From an uncultured Varibaculum sp. (GTDB lineage: Bacteria; Actinomycetota; Actinomycetes; Actinomycetales; Actinomycetaceae): a stretch of DNA of 64,000 nt. The stretch covers positions 1-64,000 of the forward strand of contig NZ_CABTZZ010000006.1 in NCBI RefSeq assembly GCF_902489465.1. Reading direction: 5' to 3'. Below, piece after piece: positions 26,098-34,283 of the stretch (position 1 is the first letter of the stretch; every line of letters begins with the position of its first letter). Position numbers and translations under genes: made by a program. The notes below the pieces were generated by a model that ran no database searches, was not told the DNA's origin, and was given only the letters and a program-made list of their open reading frames with translations.

Positions 26098-26813
26098 GTC
26101 GCGGTTCGCAAGATCTAGCGGAGCTGCTAACCAGATGGGGAATCGAGTTAGACTCCGAAATGGTGATATTGGCGCTAACTCATCGTTCTTTTGCACACGA
26201 ACAAGATAATCTCCCCAATAATGAGCGGCTAGAGTTTTTAGGGGATGCGGTTTTACAGCTGATAGTGACGGAACGTCTGTACAAAACTTATCCCTCTCAC
26301 CCAGAGGGGCATCTGGCAAAAATGCGATCGGCCACGGTTTCGCAGCCCGCTTTAGCTAGGGTTGCCCGCGATATAAATCTGGGAGAATTCATACTACTAG
26401 GGCGCGGAGAAGAAAAAACCAAAGGGCGAGAAAAAGACTCGATTCTTTCCGACACGGTAGAAGCAATGATTGGAGCGACCTATCTGTGCCACGGATTAGA
26501 AGCCACTCGCAAAGTAGTTGAAAACCTATTGCAAGATTTGCTCGATCACGCCCTAGAGCGGGGAGCAGTAATGGACTGGAAGACTACCTTACAAGAACTT
26601 ACTGGTCAGCTGGGGGTGCGAACTGTTGAGTTCGCGGTGGAAGGTACCGGTCCTGATCATGATCGACGTTTTACTGCCAGAGCCCTAATCGGGGAACGGG
26701 TACTTGGATCCGGCAAGGGACGCTCGAAAAAGGTGGCGGAACACGAGGCCGCCCGCCAGGCGGTTATGACCCTGCGCGAAGAACACGGGGTGACTACCCC
26801 CCTAGGGTTTTAA
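26094..26813 (+). CDS. rnc: Ribonuclease III
   Basis: A 239-residue double-strand-specific endoribonuclease that processes rRNA precursors. The catalytic signature NNERLEFLGDAVL is at about residues 41-53, with the second metal site DTVEAMIGATYL at about 120-131. A C-terminal dsRNA-binding domain follows (DWKTTLQELTGQLG and GSGKGRSKKVAEHEAARQA). The start overlaps the DUF177 stop by four bases. Confidence 0.97.
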   Translation: MSRGSQDLAELLTRWGIELDSEMVILALTHRSFAHEQDNLPNNERLEFLGDAVLQLIVTERLYKTYPSHPEGHLAKMRSATVSQPALARVARDINLGEFILLGRGEEKTKGREKDSILSDTVEAMIGATYLCHGLEATRKVVENLLQDLLDHALERGAVMDWKTTLQELTGQLGVRTVEFAVEGTGPDHDRRFTARALIGERVLGSGKGRSKKVAEHEAARQAVMTLREEHGVTTPLGF

Positions 26814-26868
26814 AACGTTTGCCAGTCAGATTTAGATGGTTACATTAGGTTTTGAGGGGAACTGAAAC

Positions 26869-27777
26869 ATGCCAGAATTACCAGAAGTTGAGGTAGTGCG
26901 GAGCGGCTTAGAATCGCAGCTGCTGGGTGCCAAGATAAAGCAGGTCGAAGTATTCTTCCCCGGCTCATTGCGGGGGCAGGACAGTAAACGGTTTCGTGCT
27001 GCTCTCGAGGGATGGACCATTACCGCTGCGGTACGGCGCGGTAAGTTTTTGTGGTTGCTGGGAGAAAACCAAGAAGGTAAACAAACCTTGTATTCGCTAG
27101 TGATTCATTTGGGAATGTCCGGCCAGTTGCTGATTAATCAACCGCAAATAGAGCTGTCCCATAAAAATCAAGGACATCTGCGGGTGCGATTAACTATGGA
27201 AGACGACAGAACCGTCTTCTTTGTTGATCAACGCACTTTCGGACGGATGGTAGTAGAACCGCTGGTAGAGACCAGAGATAAGAAACCGGGAGGCCTGGGG
27301 GCAAAATTCCACCTAGTTCCGCGCAATGTGGAACTGAACGTTGCCCGCGACGCCCTCGATCCCCACGTTGATTTAGAAAAAGTATCCACCACTGTTCGTA
27401 AACGGAAGAGCTCCATTAAACACTCCCTTTTGGATCAAAAGCTAGTATCCGGGATCGGCAATATTTACGCAGACGAAACCCTGTTCGCCTCCGGAGTAAA
27501 CCCAGGGCAACGAGCAGACTCTCTTTCAGAAAAGCAGATCCAGGAACTGTTTAAATGCGCCGGGGAAATCATGAAAACCGCAATCAAACACGGCGGAACC
27601 TCTTTTGATGAGCTCTACGTGGACACCAGCGGAAACCCCGGGTATTTCGAGCAGGAGTTAAAAGTATATGGACGCGGCGGTGAGCCCTGTAAAACCTGTG
27701 GCACCACCTTGGAGAAACTGCAACAATCAGGACGTAACGCCACTTACTGTCCGAAGTGCCAGCCACTACAGGATTAA
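26869..27777 (+). CDS. mutM: Formamidopyrimidine-DNA glycosylase
   Basis: A 302-residue Fpg enzyme that removes 8-oxoguanine and FaPy lesions. The catalytic N-terminus PELPEVEVV is intact, with Pro as the residue exposed after Met removal. It has the helix-two-turn-helix region with IKHSLLDQKLVSGIGNIYADE, and a C-terminal zinc finger made of CKTCG and CPKC (about 275-298). A 55-base gap separates it from rnc; it ends the rsmD-to-mutM run. Confidence 0.96.
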   Translation: MPELPEVEVVRSGLESQLLGAKIKQVEVFFPGSLRGQDSKRFRAALEGWTITAAVRRGKFLWLLGENQEGKQTLYSLVIHLGMSGQLLINQPQIELSHKNQGHLRVRLTMEDDRTVFFVDQRTFGRMVVEPLVETRDKKPGGLGAKFHLVPRNVELNVARDALDPHVDLEKVSTTVRKRKSSIKHSLLDQKLVSGIGNIYADETLFASGVNPGQRADSLSEKQIQELFKCAGEIMKTAIKHGGTSFDELYVDTSGNPGYFEQELKVYGRGGEPCKTCGTTLEKLQQSGRNATYCPKCQPLQD

Positions 27778-27893
27778 CTGGATTCAACCAGAGCTCGTTA
27801 GCTGCAGCTAGTTCAAATAATCGCCACCGGAACCACAAATCGTATGATTGTTTGTCGCTGTGCCCCGCCGCTAGGTGCAACTTTGTGGAATGG

Positions 27894-27924
27894 TTGATTC
27901 TTAACTGACAGGATTAGGTAGACT
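27894..27924 (+). promoter_or_regulatory. Possible promoter giving a leaderless luxR-type mRNA
   Basis: TAGACT (27919-27924) lies six bases before the GTG start of the LuxR-type regulator, so transcription would begin at or next to the start codon. A TTGATT (27894-27899) sits 19 bases upstream, wider than ideal. There is no Shine-Dalgarno sequence before the GTG. Confidence 0.4.
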
Positions 27925-27930
27925 CAAAGA

Positions 27931-28596
27931 GTGAAGATCCAGCAATCGCAGACAGTAGAAGAACCCACGCGGGTAATGATCATTGATGACCACGAAATTG
28001 TGCGTCGGGGGATTGCCGAAATCGTAGACCGAACTGCCGGCATGGAGGTAGTGGCCGAAGCGGGAACCGTAGAAGATGCGGTACGCCGCGCTGAACTGGT
28101 TTGTCCAGATGTAGTGCTGGTAGATTTGCAAATGCCCGATGGTACCGGCATTGACGTTATGAAACAGTTGCGGGAAGTGTCACCAGATTCGCTGGCAATT
28201 GTGCTCACCAGTTTTGATGATGACGATGCATTAGCAGAATCCCTGCAGGCCGGGGCAAAAGCCTATGTGCTAAAAACTGTGCGGGGGGCTGAAATTACCG
28301 ATGTTATCCGGGCAGTAGTCGGAGGGCGAGTACTGCTGGATGATCGCACCGTGACCCGCCGCCGCGCCGGGAACGAAGACCCCACTGCCAATCTAACCCC
28401 GGCAGAACGCAAAGTGTTAAACCTAATCGGGGATGGCCTTTCTAACCGGGAAATCGGCGAAAAGCTGGGAGTTGCGGAAAAGACAGTGAAGAACCATATC
28501 ACTTCGCTGCTGGCCAAAATGGGGTTGCAGCGCCGCACACAGGTCGCTGCCTGGGTAGCCAGTCAACGCTCTGCCGCATGGCGGCATCAGTCGTAA
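27931..28596 (+). CDS. NarL/LuxR-family response regulator, orphan
   Basis: A 221-residue two-domain regulator. The receiver domain runs from about residue 13 to 130 with acidic pocket IDDHE, phospho-acceptor Asp65 in VLVDLQMPDG, the conserved Thr/Ser in IVLTSFDDD, and Lys in YVLKTV. The LuxR-type helix-turn-helix is at about 150-215 (LTPAERKVLNLIGDGLSNRE and KTVKNHITSLLAKMGLQ). It is DevR/DosR-like in layout. No histidine kinase is adjacent, so its partner must lie elsewhere. The GTG start has no visible ribosome site. Confidence 0.93.
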   Translation: MKIQQSQTVEEPTRVMIIDDHEIVRRGIAEIVDRTAGMEVVAEAGTVEDAVRRAELVCPDVVLVDLQMPDGTGIDVMKQLREVSPDSLAIVLTSFDDDDALAESLQAGAKAYVLKTVRGAEITDVIRAVVGGRVLLDDRTVTRRRAGNEDPTANLTPAERKVLNLIGDGLSNREIGEKLGVAEKTVKNHITSLLAKMGLQRRTQVAAWVASQRSAAWRHQS

Positions 28597-28626
28597 TTCT
28601 CGTAAGCAGAATCAATAGCGTACCCA

Positions 28627-28733
28627 GCGCGGGGGATTAGTTTTTCCTCCTGCCCAAAAACTTGGAAAACGTAGTGGCGTTTTCCAAGTTTTGCGCCCAC
28701 CTAGCCTGCTCGGATAAAACTAATCCCCCGCGC
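28627..28733 (+). repeat. 107-nt double-stem structured element, copy 1
   Basis: The outer stem is perfect: GCGCGGGGGATTAGTTTT (28627-28644) pairs with 28716-28733 over 18 bases. The inner stem is also perfect: 15 pairs between 28657-28671 and 28678-28692, with loop TAGTGG. Between the stems lie a 12-base left strand TCCTCCTGCCCA and a 23-base right strand containing GCCCACC and CTCGGAT. Copy 2 at 42519-42625 has the same length, the same unpaired strands and different but still complementary stems. No T-run follows, so it is not a simple terminator. Strand is given as the orientation that matches copy 2. Confidence 0.85.
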
Positions 28734-28737
28734 ACAA

Positions 28738-28767
28738 GGTTCGAGCGGTAAAAGTGCTCGGGGGACC
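28738..28767 (+). repeat. GTAAAAG-loop hairpin D
   Basis: Stem CGAGCG/TGCTCG closes a seven-base GTAAAAG loop, extended outward by GGTT/GACC after a GGG bulge. It starts five bases after element copy 1 ends. The 26 bases from 28745 to 28770 match the minus strand of 42772-42747 at 25 positions. Confidence 0.75.
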
Positions 28768-28860
28768 CCGGTGAGCCTTGCAAAAATTAAAACAAGGGCA
28801 GAATAGAATCTGTTCAAAGGGAAACGTACCCGATGCGAAGGGTAACGGTTAGCGGCGTGT

Positions 28861-28890
28861 CCCCTCTCGCATCTTTTTCCGCCCGACCCT
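28861..28890 (-). repeat. GAAAAAG variant hairpin E
   Basis: The minus strand reads GCGGAAAAAGATGCGAGAG, matching GCGGTAAAAGATGCGAGAG at 42641-42659 in 18 of 19 bases. It is oriented opposite to hairpin D and closes the ~150-base block that follows element copy 1. Confidence 0.65.
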
Positions 28891-29070
28891 TGCGGGGAAT
28901 CAGCTACGATCAGTATTTGTAAAAAATAGTTTTCGAGCAATCGTTTGTTTGGTGGGTATTCGATGCTGTTAGTAATGAGTTCTTGTCCGTACGTGCTCTA
29001 AATCCGCGCCTGCACGCGAGATGAGTTCGGTATCGCCCGCGACTCCGCGCTGTACTTGGCGGGATAAAAA

Positions 29071-30054
29071 TTACGGGTTGATGCGAGAGGTGGCGGGGAG
29101 CTTGATTTCCTTGCCGGCACGAGGCAGTGCCTCTACGCGACCAGATTGGGAGTTTCGCCGGAAGATGACGTCGGAAACTCCCGAGAGTTCCGAGGCGGCA
29201 ACCACTACCGGCTCCGCGAAGTAACCTTCCACAGTGGGGGCTACCCCGGCGTGGGGGAGAACCGACACTTTGGTACCGGCAGTCAGATTCAATCCGGCTT
29301 CCACCACGCAGTCATTGCCCAGCGCAATCCCTAACCCTGAATTTGCGCCCAGTAGGCAGCGTTTTCCTAATGAAATCTGTTTCCCGCCTTGACTGGAAAC
29401 CGTGGTTGCGGTGGAGGCTCCCCCTCCGATATCGGAGCCGTCGTCGATAACTACTCCTTGGGCTACTCGCCCCTCGATCAGGCAAGCCCCCAGGGTTCCG
29501 GCATTAAAGTTAACGAAAGCCGCATGCATCACGGTGGTGCCCGGTGCTAAATAGGCGCCGAGACGAACTTTTGCGCCATCGGCGATGCGTACTCCCGAGG
29601 GAATAATGTAGTTAACCATCGGAGGGAATTTATCTACGCTAAGTAGGTGAATCGGGTGGCCAAAGCTTAAACGCATCCGCATACGGGTGTTTTCAAAATC
29701 TTCGACCGCACACGGTCCTTCAGTTGTCCAGGCAACAGTAGGTAGGCGAGCAAAAATACCATCTAGGTTAATGGTGTTCGGTTTTACTAGACGGTGAGAA
29801 AGTAGATGTAAACGCAAGTAAGCATCGGCGGTAGAGCGGGCAGATTCGTCCAGATCGATCGATACCACGGTAGCGGTACGGTTAACCCCGCGCCCATCAT
29901 CGCGCCCTTCAATCTGGCTTAGTTTTTCGACTAGCTGTGCATCTGATTCGTCTGGCTGGTCACCTAGGTAGGGACGAGGATACCAAACGTCCAGGGTTTG
30001 ACCAGTTTCGCTTACGGTTGCGAGGCCTACCCCGCGTGCTTTTCTTTCACTCAT
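29071..30054 (-). CDS. dapD: Tetrahydrodipicolinate N-succinyltransferase
   Basis: A 327-residue actinobacterial-type DapD of the lysine/diaminopimelate pathway, which supplies peptidoglycan precursors. It has an N-terminal actinobacterial domain (WYPRPYLGD, VVSIDLDESARSTADAYLRL) and a left-handed beta-helix with hexapeptide repeats (about 165-290: GVRIADGAKVRLGAYLAPGT, GVVIDDGSDIGGGAS, CLLGANSGLGIALG). The catalytic region MHAAFVNFNAG is present. It is on the minus strand, 23 bases after maf, and is convergent with the LuxR gene. Confidence 0.95.
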   Translation of the reverse strand: MSERKARGVGLATVSETGQTLDVWYPRPYLGDQPDESDAQLVEKLSQIEGRDDGRGVNRTATVVSIDLDESARSTADAYLRLHLLSHRLVKPNTINLDGIFARLPTVAWTTEGPCAVEDFENTRMRMRLSFGHPIHLLSVDKFPPMVNYIIPSGVRIADGAKVRLGAYLAPGTTVMHAAFVNFNAGTLGACLIEGRVAQGVVIDDGSDIGGGASTATTVSSQGGKQISLGKRCLLGANSGLGIALGNDCVVEAGLNLTAGTKVSVLPHAGVAPTVEGYFAEPVVVAASELSGVSDVIFRRNSQSGRVEALPRAGKEIKLPATSRINP

Positions 30055-30077
30055 AACTCCACCTTATCCGCTCAGGA

Positions 30078-30794
30078 TTAGTTTGGTAAGACCTTCCATA
30101 AATTTGGCCAAAAAAAGCCAAGTTCATTTAATAGTTTACGCACTAATGGTAAAGAAATGCCAATAATTCCATGAGGGTCGCCCTTAATTGCTTCAATAAA
30201 TGCCCCGCCGAAGCCATCGATGGTAAAGCCTCCGGCAACTTCTAGTGGTTCCTTGGTTTTAGCGTAGGCGCGGGCTTCCTCTGCGCTGATCTCACTGAAA
30301 TATAAGGTGGCTTGCGAATGCTCTGCCACTTCGTTTTCCCAGGTAAAACCGGTAGCAGAACGTTTTAAGGCGAGGGCGCAGTGTCCGGTGAATAAAGTGG
30401 GACTAGCTCCTGAAAGTTCATGAATCTGCAATAGAGCCCGTTCAAAGCTGTGGGGTTTTCCCCGTAACTCTCCGTTAAGTAGCAACATGGAATCGCAACC
30501 TACAACCACTACACGCTCACCTGCTGGAATGTTTTCCAACTCTTCGCGAACCTTAGCGCCTTGAGCGAAGTCCTCCGGGTGCAAGCTATCGGGGCTAGTT
30601 AATAGCTGACCTATATGACGGGCTTTCGCTTGGGCAAGAGCGGTAACTACCTGCGCCGGATCTGTGGTGTTTAGTTTGCCTCGCACCGCGTCCTCGTCAA
30701 TATTTGCCGGCCAGGCCAGCGGGGGAATGCCCGCCTGGGTTAAAACTTTAAGGCGAGCCGGGGAGGCGGAGGCTAAAACAAGTCGATCGGTCAT
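30078..30794 (-). CDS. Maf-family nucleoside triphosphate pyrophosphatase
   Basis: A 238-residue Maf protein that hydrolyses non-canonical or pyrimidine NTPs to monophosphates and is linked to division control. The N-terminal LVLASASPARLKVLTQAGI is a variant of the usual SxSPRR motif (Arg-Arg replaced by Ala-Arg). The central VVGCDSMLLLNGELRGKP carries the catalytic Asp, and KEPLEVAGGFTIDGFGGAFI with GDPHGIIGISLPLVRKLL is standard. It is followed by dapD 23 bases later on the same strand. Confidence 0.9.
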   Translation of the reverse strand: MTDRLVLASASPARLKVLTQAGIPPLAWPANIDEDAVRGKLNTTDPAQVVTALAQAKARHIGQLLTSPDSLHPEDFAQGAKVREELENIPAGERVVVVGCDSMLLLNGELRGKPHSFERALLQIHELSGASPTLFTGHCALALKRSATGFTWENEVAEHSQATLYFSEISAEEARAYAKTKEPLEVAGGFTIDGFGGAFIEAIKGDPHGIIGISLPLVRKLLNELGFFWPNLWKVLPN

Positions 30795-30994
30795 AGCGAC
30801 TATTTTAGGAGATGGAACTGGGAAACCGCAGGAAGTGGAGGTAACAAGTTGGGCAGCGAGTGGCGCTCAGACCAAAAGCCGATATATGAGAAGAAGATGG
30901 CAAGAGTGGAACTCTCAGAGTTAATACCGGGAAAAGTTTCCGCTTAATATGCAACGAATACCGGCCCTGCTGGAAAAAGTGAGGTCGTTCACCT

Positions 30995-31000
30995 TAAGGT
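30995..31000 (+). promoter_or_regulatory. Possible -10 element for a leaderless cyclase mRNA
   Basis: TAAGGT ends six bases before the GTG start of the adenylate cyclase gene, the spacing expected if transcription begins at the start codon. No convincing -35 is visible. The GAAGG at 31002-31006 abuts the GTG and is too close to serve as a ribosome site. Confidence 0.3.
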
Positions 31001-31006
31001 TGAAGG

Positions 31007-32107
31007 GTGAGTGAATCCTTGTCTGCAGCCCAGATAGCGCGTAACACCGTGATGCGTCCGGTGTGGAAACTTATCGGGGGCGCGCCCACTATGACTATGC
31101 GGGAAATGGCGCAGCAACTAGGGGTCAGTGTTGCAGAAATCGACCACTTTTGGACTTCTTGTGGATTTCCGAAAGCTGATCCCGATACCTACATGTTTAC
31201 CGAGCAAGACGCGCAGGCAATCATGGAATGGCGGCAAGAATTTGGTGAAGGTACCCTGGGACGCAGTACGGTGACCTCCTTGCTGCGTGCACAATCTTAT
31301 ATGGCCGATCGCCTGGTGTTATGGCAGTTAGAGGCGATTGTGGCGGATTTTCAAGAACGCATGAGCCTAGATGACACCTCGGCGCGTTTGCTGGTCTTAG
31401 ATAAAATTGACGAATATGTCGATCTGTTGCAATCGCAACTGGGATATGCCTGGCGTCGACAAATGGCGTATCTATTGCTGAATACTAACCGGGAAGTGGA
31501 AACGCGGGAAGGTAAAGCAGACGCCAGCGATTCCTATCCTTTGGATCGTTGTATGGGGTTTGTGGATATGGTGGCATTTACGCGCCGCTCTTCCACGATG
31601 AGCGGAGCCGCTTTAGCTGATCTGGTGCAAAGTTTTGAAATGGCCTGTCGGGATGTCGTTACTACTCGCGGAGGACGAGTGGTGAAAACCCTGGGGGATG
31701 CAGTCTTATATGTTGCAGACGAACTGCTAGTAGCTGCGGATATCGTGTGTGCCATCGTAGAGTTTTTAAACTCTCGGCCGGAAATCCTGCCGGTGCGCGC
31801 CTCCCTAGTTCATGGACGGGTAGTTTCTCGTTCTGGTGATATTTTCGGCCCCCCGGTTAACCTGGCTTCGCGTTTGGTAGATATCGCACCGCGGGGGCAA
31901 ATCTTGATGGATGCTGATTCCGCCAAGCAGCTCCAAGCGCGTGATAGAAAAGGGTATTTCGCGGTTAGGCCAGCTACAACTCAAGAACTGCAGGGGTTAG
32001 GTGAGGTGGAAGGATGGCTGCTTACCCGCGGAGAGGGTAAACAGGGCGAACAGCCCTTGATTCGTCGTAATACCCTAGAGGTATCTTCTTCGGCAGTAAA
32101 AAAATAG
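31007..32107 (+). CDS. Class III adenylate cyclase with Rv1264-type regulatory domain
   Basis: A 366-residue soluble cyclase. Residues ~25-165 resemble the adenylate cyclase regulatory domain of mycobacterial Rv1264, a pH-responsive autoinhibitory module (MREMAQQLGVSVAEIDHFW, then YMFTEQDAQAIMEWR and a long helical region). The catalytic domain has all the key residues: metal-binding Asp187 in GFVDMVAFT and Asp231 in KTLGDAVLY, adenine-selecting Lys227 and Asp278 (GDIFGPP), and transition-state Asn285 and Arg289 in VNLASR. It should make cAMP as a homodimer. It stands alone between maf (divergent) and the two-component pair. Confidence 0.92.
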   Translation: MSESLSAAQIARNTVMRPVWKLIGGAPTMTMREMAQQLGVSVAEIDHFWTSCGFPKADPDTYMFTEQDAQAIMEWRQEFGEGTLGRSTVTSLLRAQSYMADRLVLWQLEAIVADFQERMSLDDTSARLLVLDKIDEYVDLLQSQLGYAWRRQMAYLLLNTNREVETREGKADASDSYPLDRCMGFVDMVAFTRRSSTMSGAALADLVQSFEMACRDVVTTRGGRVVKTLGDAVLYVADELLVAADIVCAIVEFLNSRPEILPVRASLVHGRVVSRSGDIFGPPVNLASRLVDIAPRGQILMDADSAKQLQARDRKGYFAVRPATTQELQGLGEVEGWLLTRGEGKQGEQPLIRRNTLEVSSSAVKK

Positions 32108-32167
32108 TAAAGCTATTTTCAGTTCGCTGTAGTGGCGACAAAGTTTTTTTTAGATTAGCATGGGAAT

Positions 32168-32848
32168 ATGACTACAGTTTTACTTGTTGAAGATGACCCG
32201 GCAATCTCCGAACCTTTGGCACGAGCCCTCGGCCGCGAAGGTTATGAGGTACGCTCCCACGGCACCGGTCGGGGAGCTCTCGGCGATATTTTAGGAGCCG
32301 ATCTGGTGGTTTTAGACCTAGGTCTGCCCGATATTGATGGTTTAGATGTGGCTCGGGAGATTCGCTCTCAGGGGTCATCGGTGCCGATCTTGGTACTTAC
32401 CGCCCGTACTGACGAAGTTGACATGGTGGTGGGCTTAGATGCCGGTGCTGACGATTACGTAACCAAGCCGTTCCGTTTGGCGGAGTTACTTGCTAGAGTA
32501 CGTGCCCTGTTACGTCGGGCAGGCAGCGACTTCCAGGACGATACTCTAGAGGCACAGGACATTAAGATTGATGTTTCGGCTCACCGGGCGTTCCAAGATG
32601 GGCGGGAACTGCAGCTAACCGCTAAAGAGTTCGACCTATTGCGGATCTTGATTAAGGAAGCCGGGAACGTGGTGCCGCGTCAGGTAATTATGCAGGAAGT
32701 TTGGGGTTCGGATCCGGCTGGATCTACCAAGACCTTAGATATGCATATTTCCTGGCTGCGCCGCAAACTGGGAGACGACGCCACCTACCCCTATTACATT
32801 TCAACGGTGCGGGGAATGGGCTTCCGGTTCGAGACTGAACGAAAGTAG
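32168..32848 (+). CDS. OmpR/PhoB-family response regulator
   Basis: A 226-residue regulator with a receiver domain (EDDPA acidic pocket, phospho-acceptor Asp50 in VVLDLGLPDIDG, Thr in LVLTART, Lys in YVTKPFRLAELLARVRALLR) and a winged-helix DNA-binding domain (LTAKEFDLLRILIKEAG, STKTLDMHISWLRRKLGDD, ISTVRGMGFRF). The histidine kinase begins six bases after its stop, forming a two-component operon. The inducing signal is not visible from sequence. Confidence 0.95.
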   Translation: MTTVLLVEDDPAISEPLARALGREGYEVRSHGTGRGALGDILGADLVVLDLGLPDIDGLDVAREIRSQGSSVPILVLTARTDEVDMVVGLDAGADDYVTKPFRLAELLARVRALLRRAGSDFQDDTLEAQDIKIDVSAHRAFQDGRELQLTAKEFDLLRILIKEAGNVVPRQVIMQEVWGSDPAGSTKTLDMHISWLRRKLGDDATYPYYISTVRGMGFRFETERK

Positions 32849-32854
32849 CCTGCC

Positions 32855-34177
32855 ATGCGCCGGCGTGCGCTGTTAATGGTTTTCCAGTCTGTCCTGGTTT
32901 CCCTGACCCTGCTGGGGTTGCCGCTGGCGATTTTGGCGCCCTCCTATGTGTGGCAGTCTAGCCAGACTGGTCAAGATCAACTCACGGTTAATCTTTCTCG
33001 TTATTTGGATCAGATTGGTACCCGCGATCTGGGGTATACCCGGCAAGCGGTTTCCAACTGGCAACGGGTTTATGCACCCGAGTCGGAAATCAGTATTGAT
33101 CAACGGGAAAGACGGATCTATCACTCGGGCTCGGTAGACGCTAACTGGCAGCTGTATTCCCATGCCCGCAGTGCCGGTGGTGTTTATGTGTCTTTGCGTT
33201 CCTCGGCTCTGCCGGTGATTTGGTCGGCGGTGGGGGCGGTCTGTGCGGTGTTGATATGCGGAGCAGTAGCACTAGGTGCGGGTACTGCCTTTGCCTTCCG
33301 TGGTTCCCGACGCTTGGCGGCACCACTGATCTATCTTTCAGCCCAGGCTGAGCAAATTGGATCGGGAGCAGTCCAAGCTCGCATCCAGCCTACCGGGATT
33401 GAAGAAATAGACCTGGTCAGCGAGGAACTATCGCGGTCTGGGGAACGGATTATTGGCCGGATCGCTAAGGAACGCCAATTCGCTTCCGATGTTACTCACC
33501 AATTGCGCACCCCTCTCACTGCCCTGTCTATGCGGATTGAAGAAATCGAATACCTCACCGATGATCAGGAAGTACGCAGCGAAGCCGAAGCCTGCCTCGA
33601 GCAAGTAGAACGAATTACCCAAGTGGTAGAGGACTTAAAGAAGCGCGCCGCGCAAGCTAATCATGGAAATACCCAAGCGGTGAAGATAGAGGATATTTTC
33701 CGTCAGCAAAAGAATGAGTGGGCATCCCAATTTGCAGCGGTAGGCCGGGAGATTGTTTTCGACAACCAGGTAACCGATCGTTTACCACTGGCTACTCCCT
33801 CCTCATTGTCGCAGGCAATCGCCACTTTAGTGGAGAACTCTTTGAAGTATGGGGCAGGTACGGTCACGGTTTCTACCCGTAAAGGAGTCTCTAGCCGCTC
33901 CATATTTGTGGAGGTTACTGACGAGGGCGAGGGCGTGAGCGAAGAAATAGCTCCCCATATTTTCCGGCGCGGGGTTAGTGGTCATGGCTCCAGCGGTATT
34001 GGGCTGGCGCTGGCGAAAGATCTGATAGAAGCCGATGGGGGGCGTATTGAGCTCACCAGTCGCCAACCGGTAGTATTCACGATTTCGCTTTCGGCGGTAT
34101 CCGAATCTATGTCTCCGGACCGCCTCTTGCCGCAGGGAGGATTAGTGGTGGTGGGACGTCGCCACGGACGGAAGTAA
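32855..34177 (+). CDS. Sensor histidine kinase
   Basis: A 440-residue membrane kinase, partner of the upstream regulator. Transmembrane helices lie at about residues 8-32 and 122-150, bounding a small extracytoplasmic sensor of ~90 residues. A HAMP linker follows (RRLAAPLIYLSAQAEQIGSG), then the dimerisation box with phospho-acceptor His215 (SDVTHQLRTPLTALSMRIEE) and an ATPase domain with N box (ATLVENSLKYGAGTV), G1 (VTDEGEGVSEE) and G2 (GSSGIGLALAKDLIEADGG). Its stop is convergent with the DUF4032 gene, 106 bases away. Confidence 0.94.
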   Translation: MRRRALLMVFQSVLVSLTLLGLPLAILAPSYVWQSSQTGQDQLTVNLSRYLDQIGTRDLGYTRQAVSNWQRVYAPESEISIDQRERRIYHSGSVDANWQLYSHARSAGGVYVSLRSSALPVIWSAVGAVCAVLICGAVALGAGTAFAFRGSRRLAAPLIYLSAQAEQIGSGAVQARIQPTGIEEIDLVSEELSRSGERIIGRIAKERQFASDVTHQLRTPLTALSMRIEEIEYLTDDQEVRSEAEACLEQVERITQVVEDLKKRAAQANHGNTQAVKIEDIFRQQKNEWASQFAAVGREIVFDNQVTDRLPLATPSSLSQAIATLVENSLKYGAGTVTVSTRKGVSSRSIFVEVTDEGEGVSEEIAPHIFRRGVSGHGSSGIGLALAKDLIEADGGRIELTSRQPVVFTISLSAVSESMSPDRLLPQGGLVVVGRRHGRK

Positions 34178-34283
34178 GGTACTAGCGTAGATCGCTGTTA
34201 CTGGTAGGGATAGGCTAGAGGAACGCTCACCCCGATTAATTCATGGCGAAATAAATGCCTGGTGCGCGCGGGTAAAAAGGTGG

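Larger units (their letters stand above)
28597..29070. other. Non-coding region between convergent genes holding structured element 1
   Basis: This 474-base gap lies between the ends of the LuxR gene (plus) and dapD (minus). It contains the 107-nt double-stem element (28627-28733) and two GTAAAAG/GAAAAAG small hairpins in inverted orientation (28738-28767 and 28861-28890). From about 28900 to 29070 I see no further structure or gene. Short ORFs in the region run through the repeats and have no codon support. Confidence 0.8.

Noticed and set aside
28701..28940. 79-codon minus-strand ORF across element 1
   Set aside because: It is composed of repeat sequence, has no start signal and no recognisable protein features.
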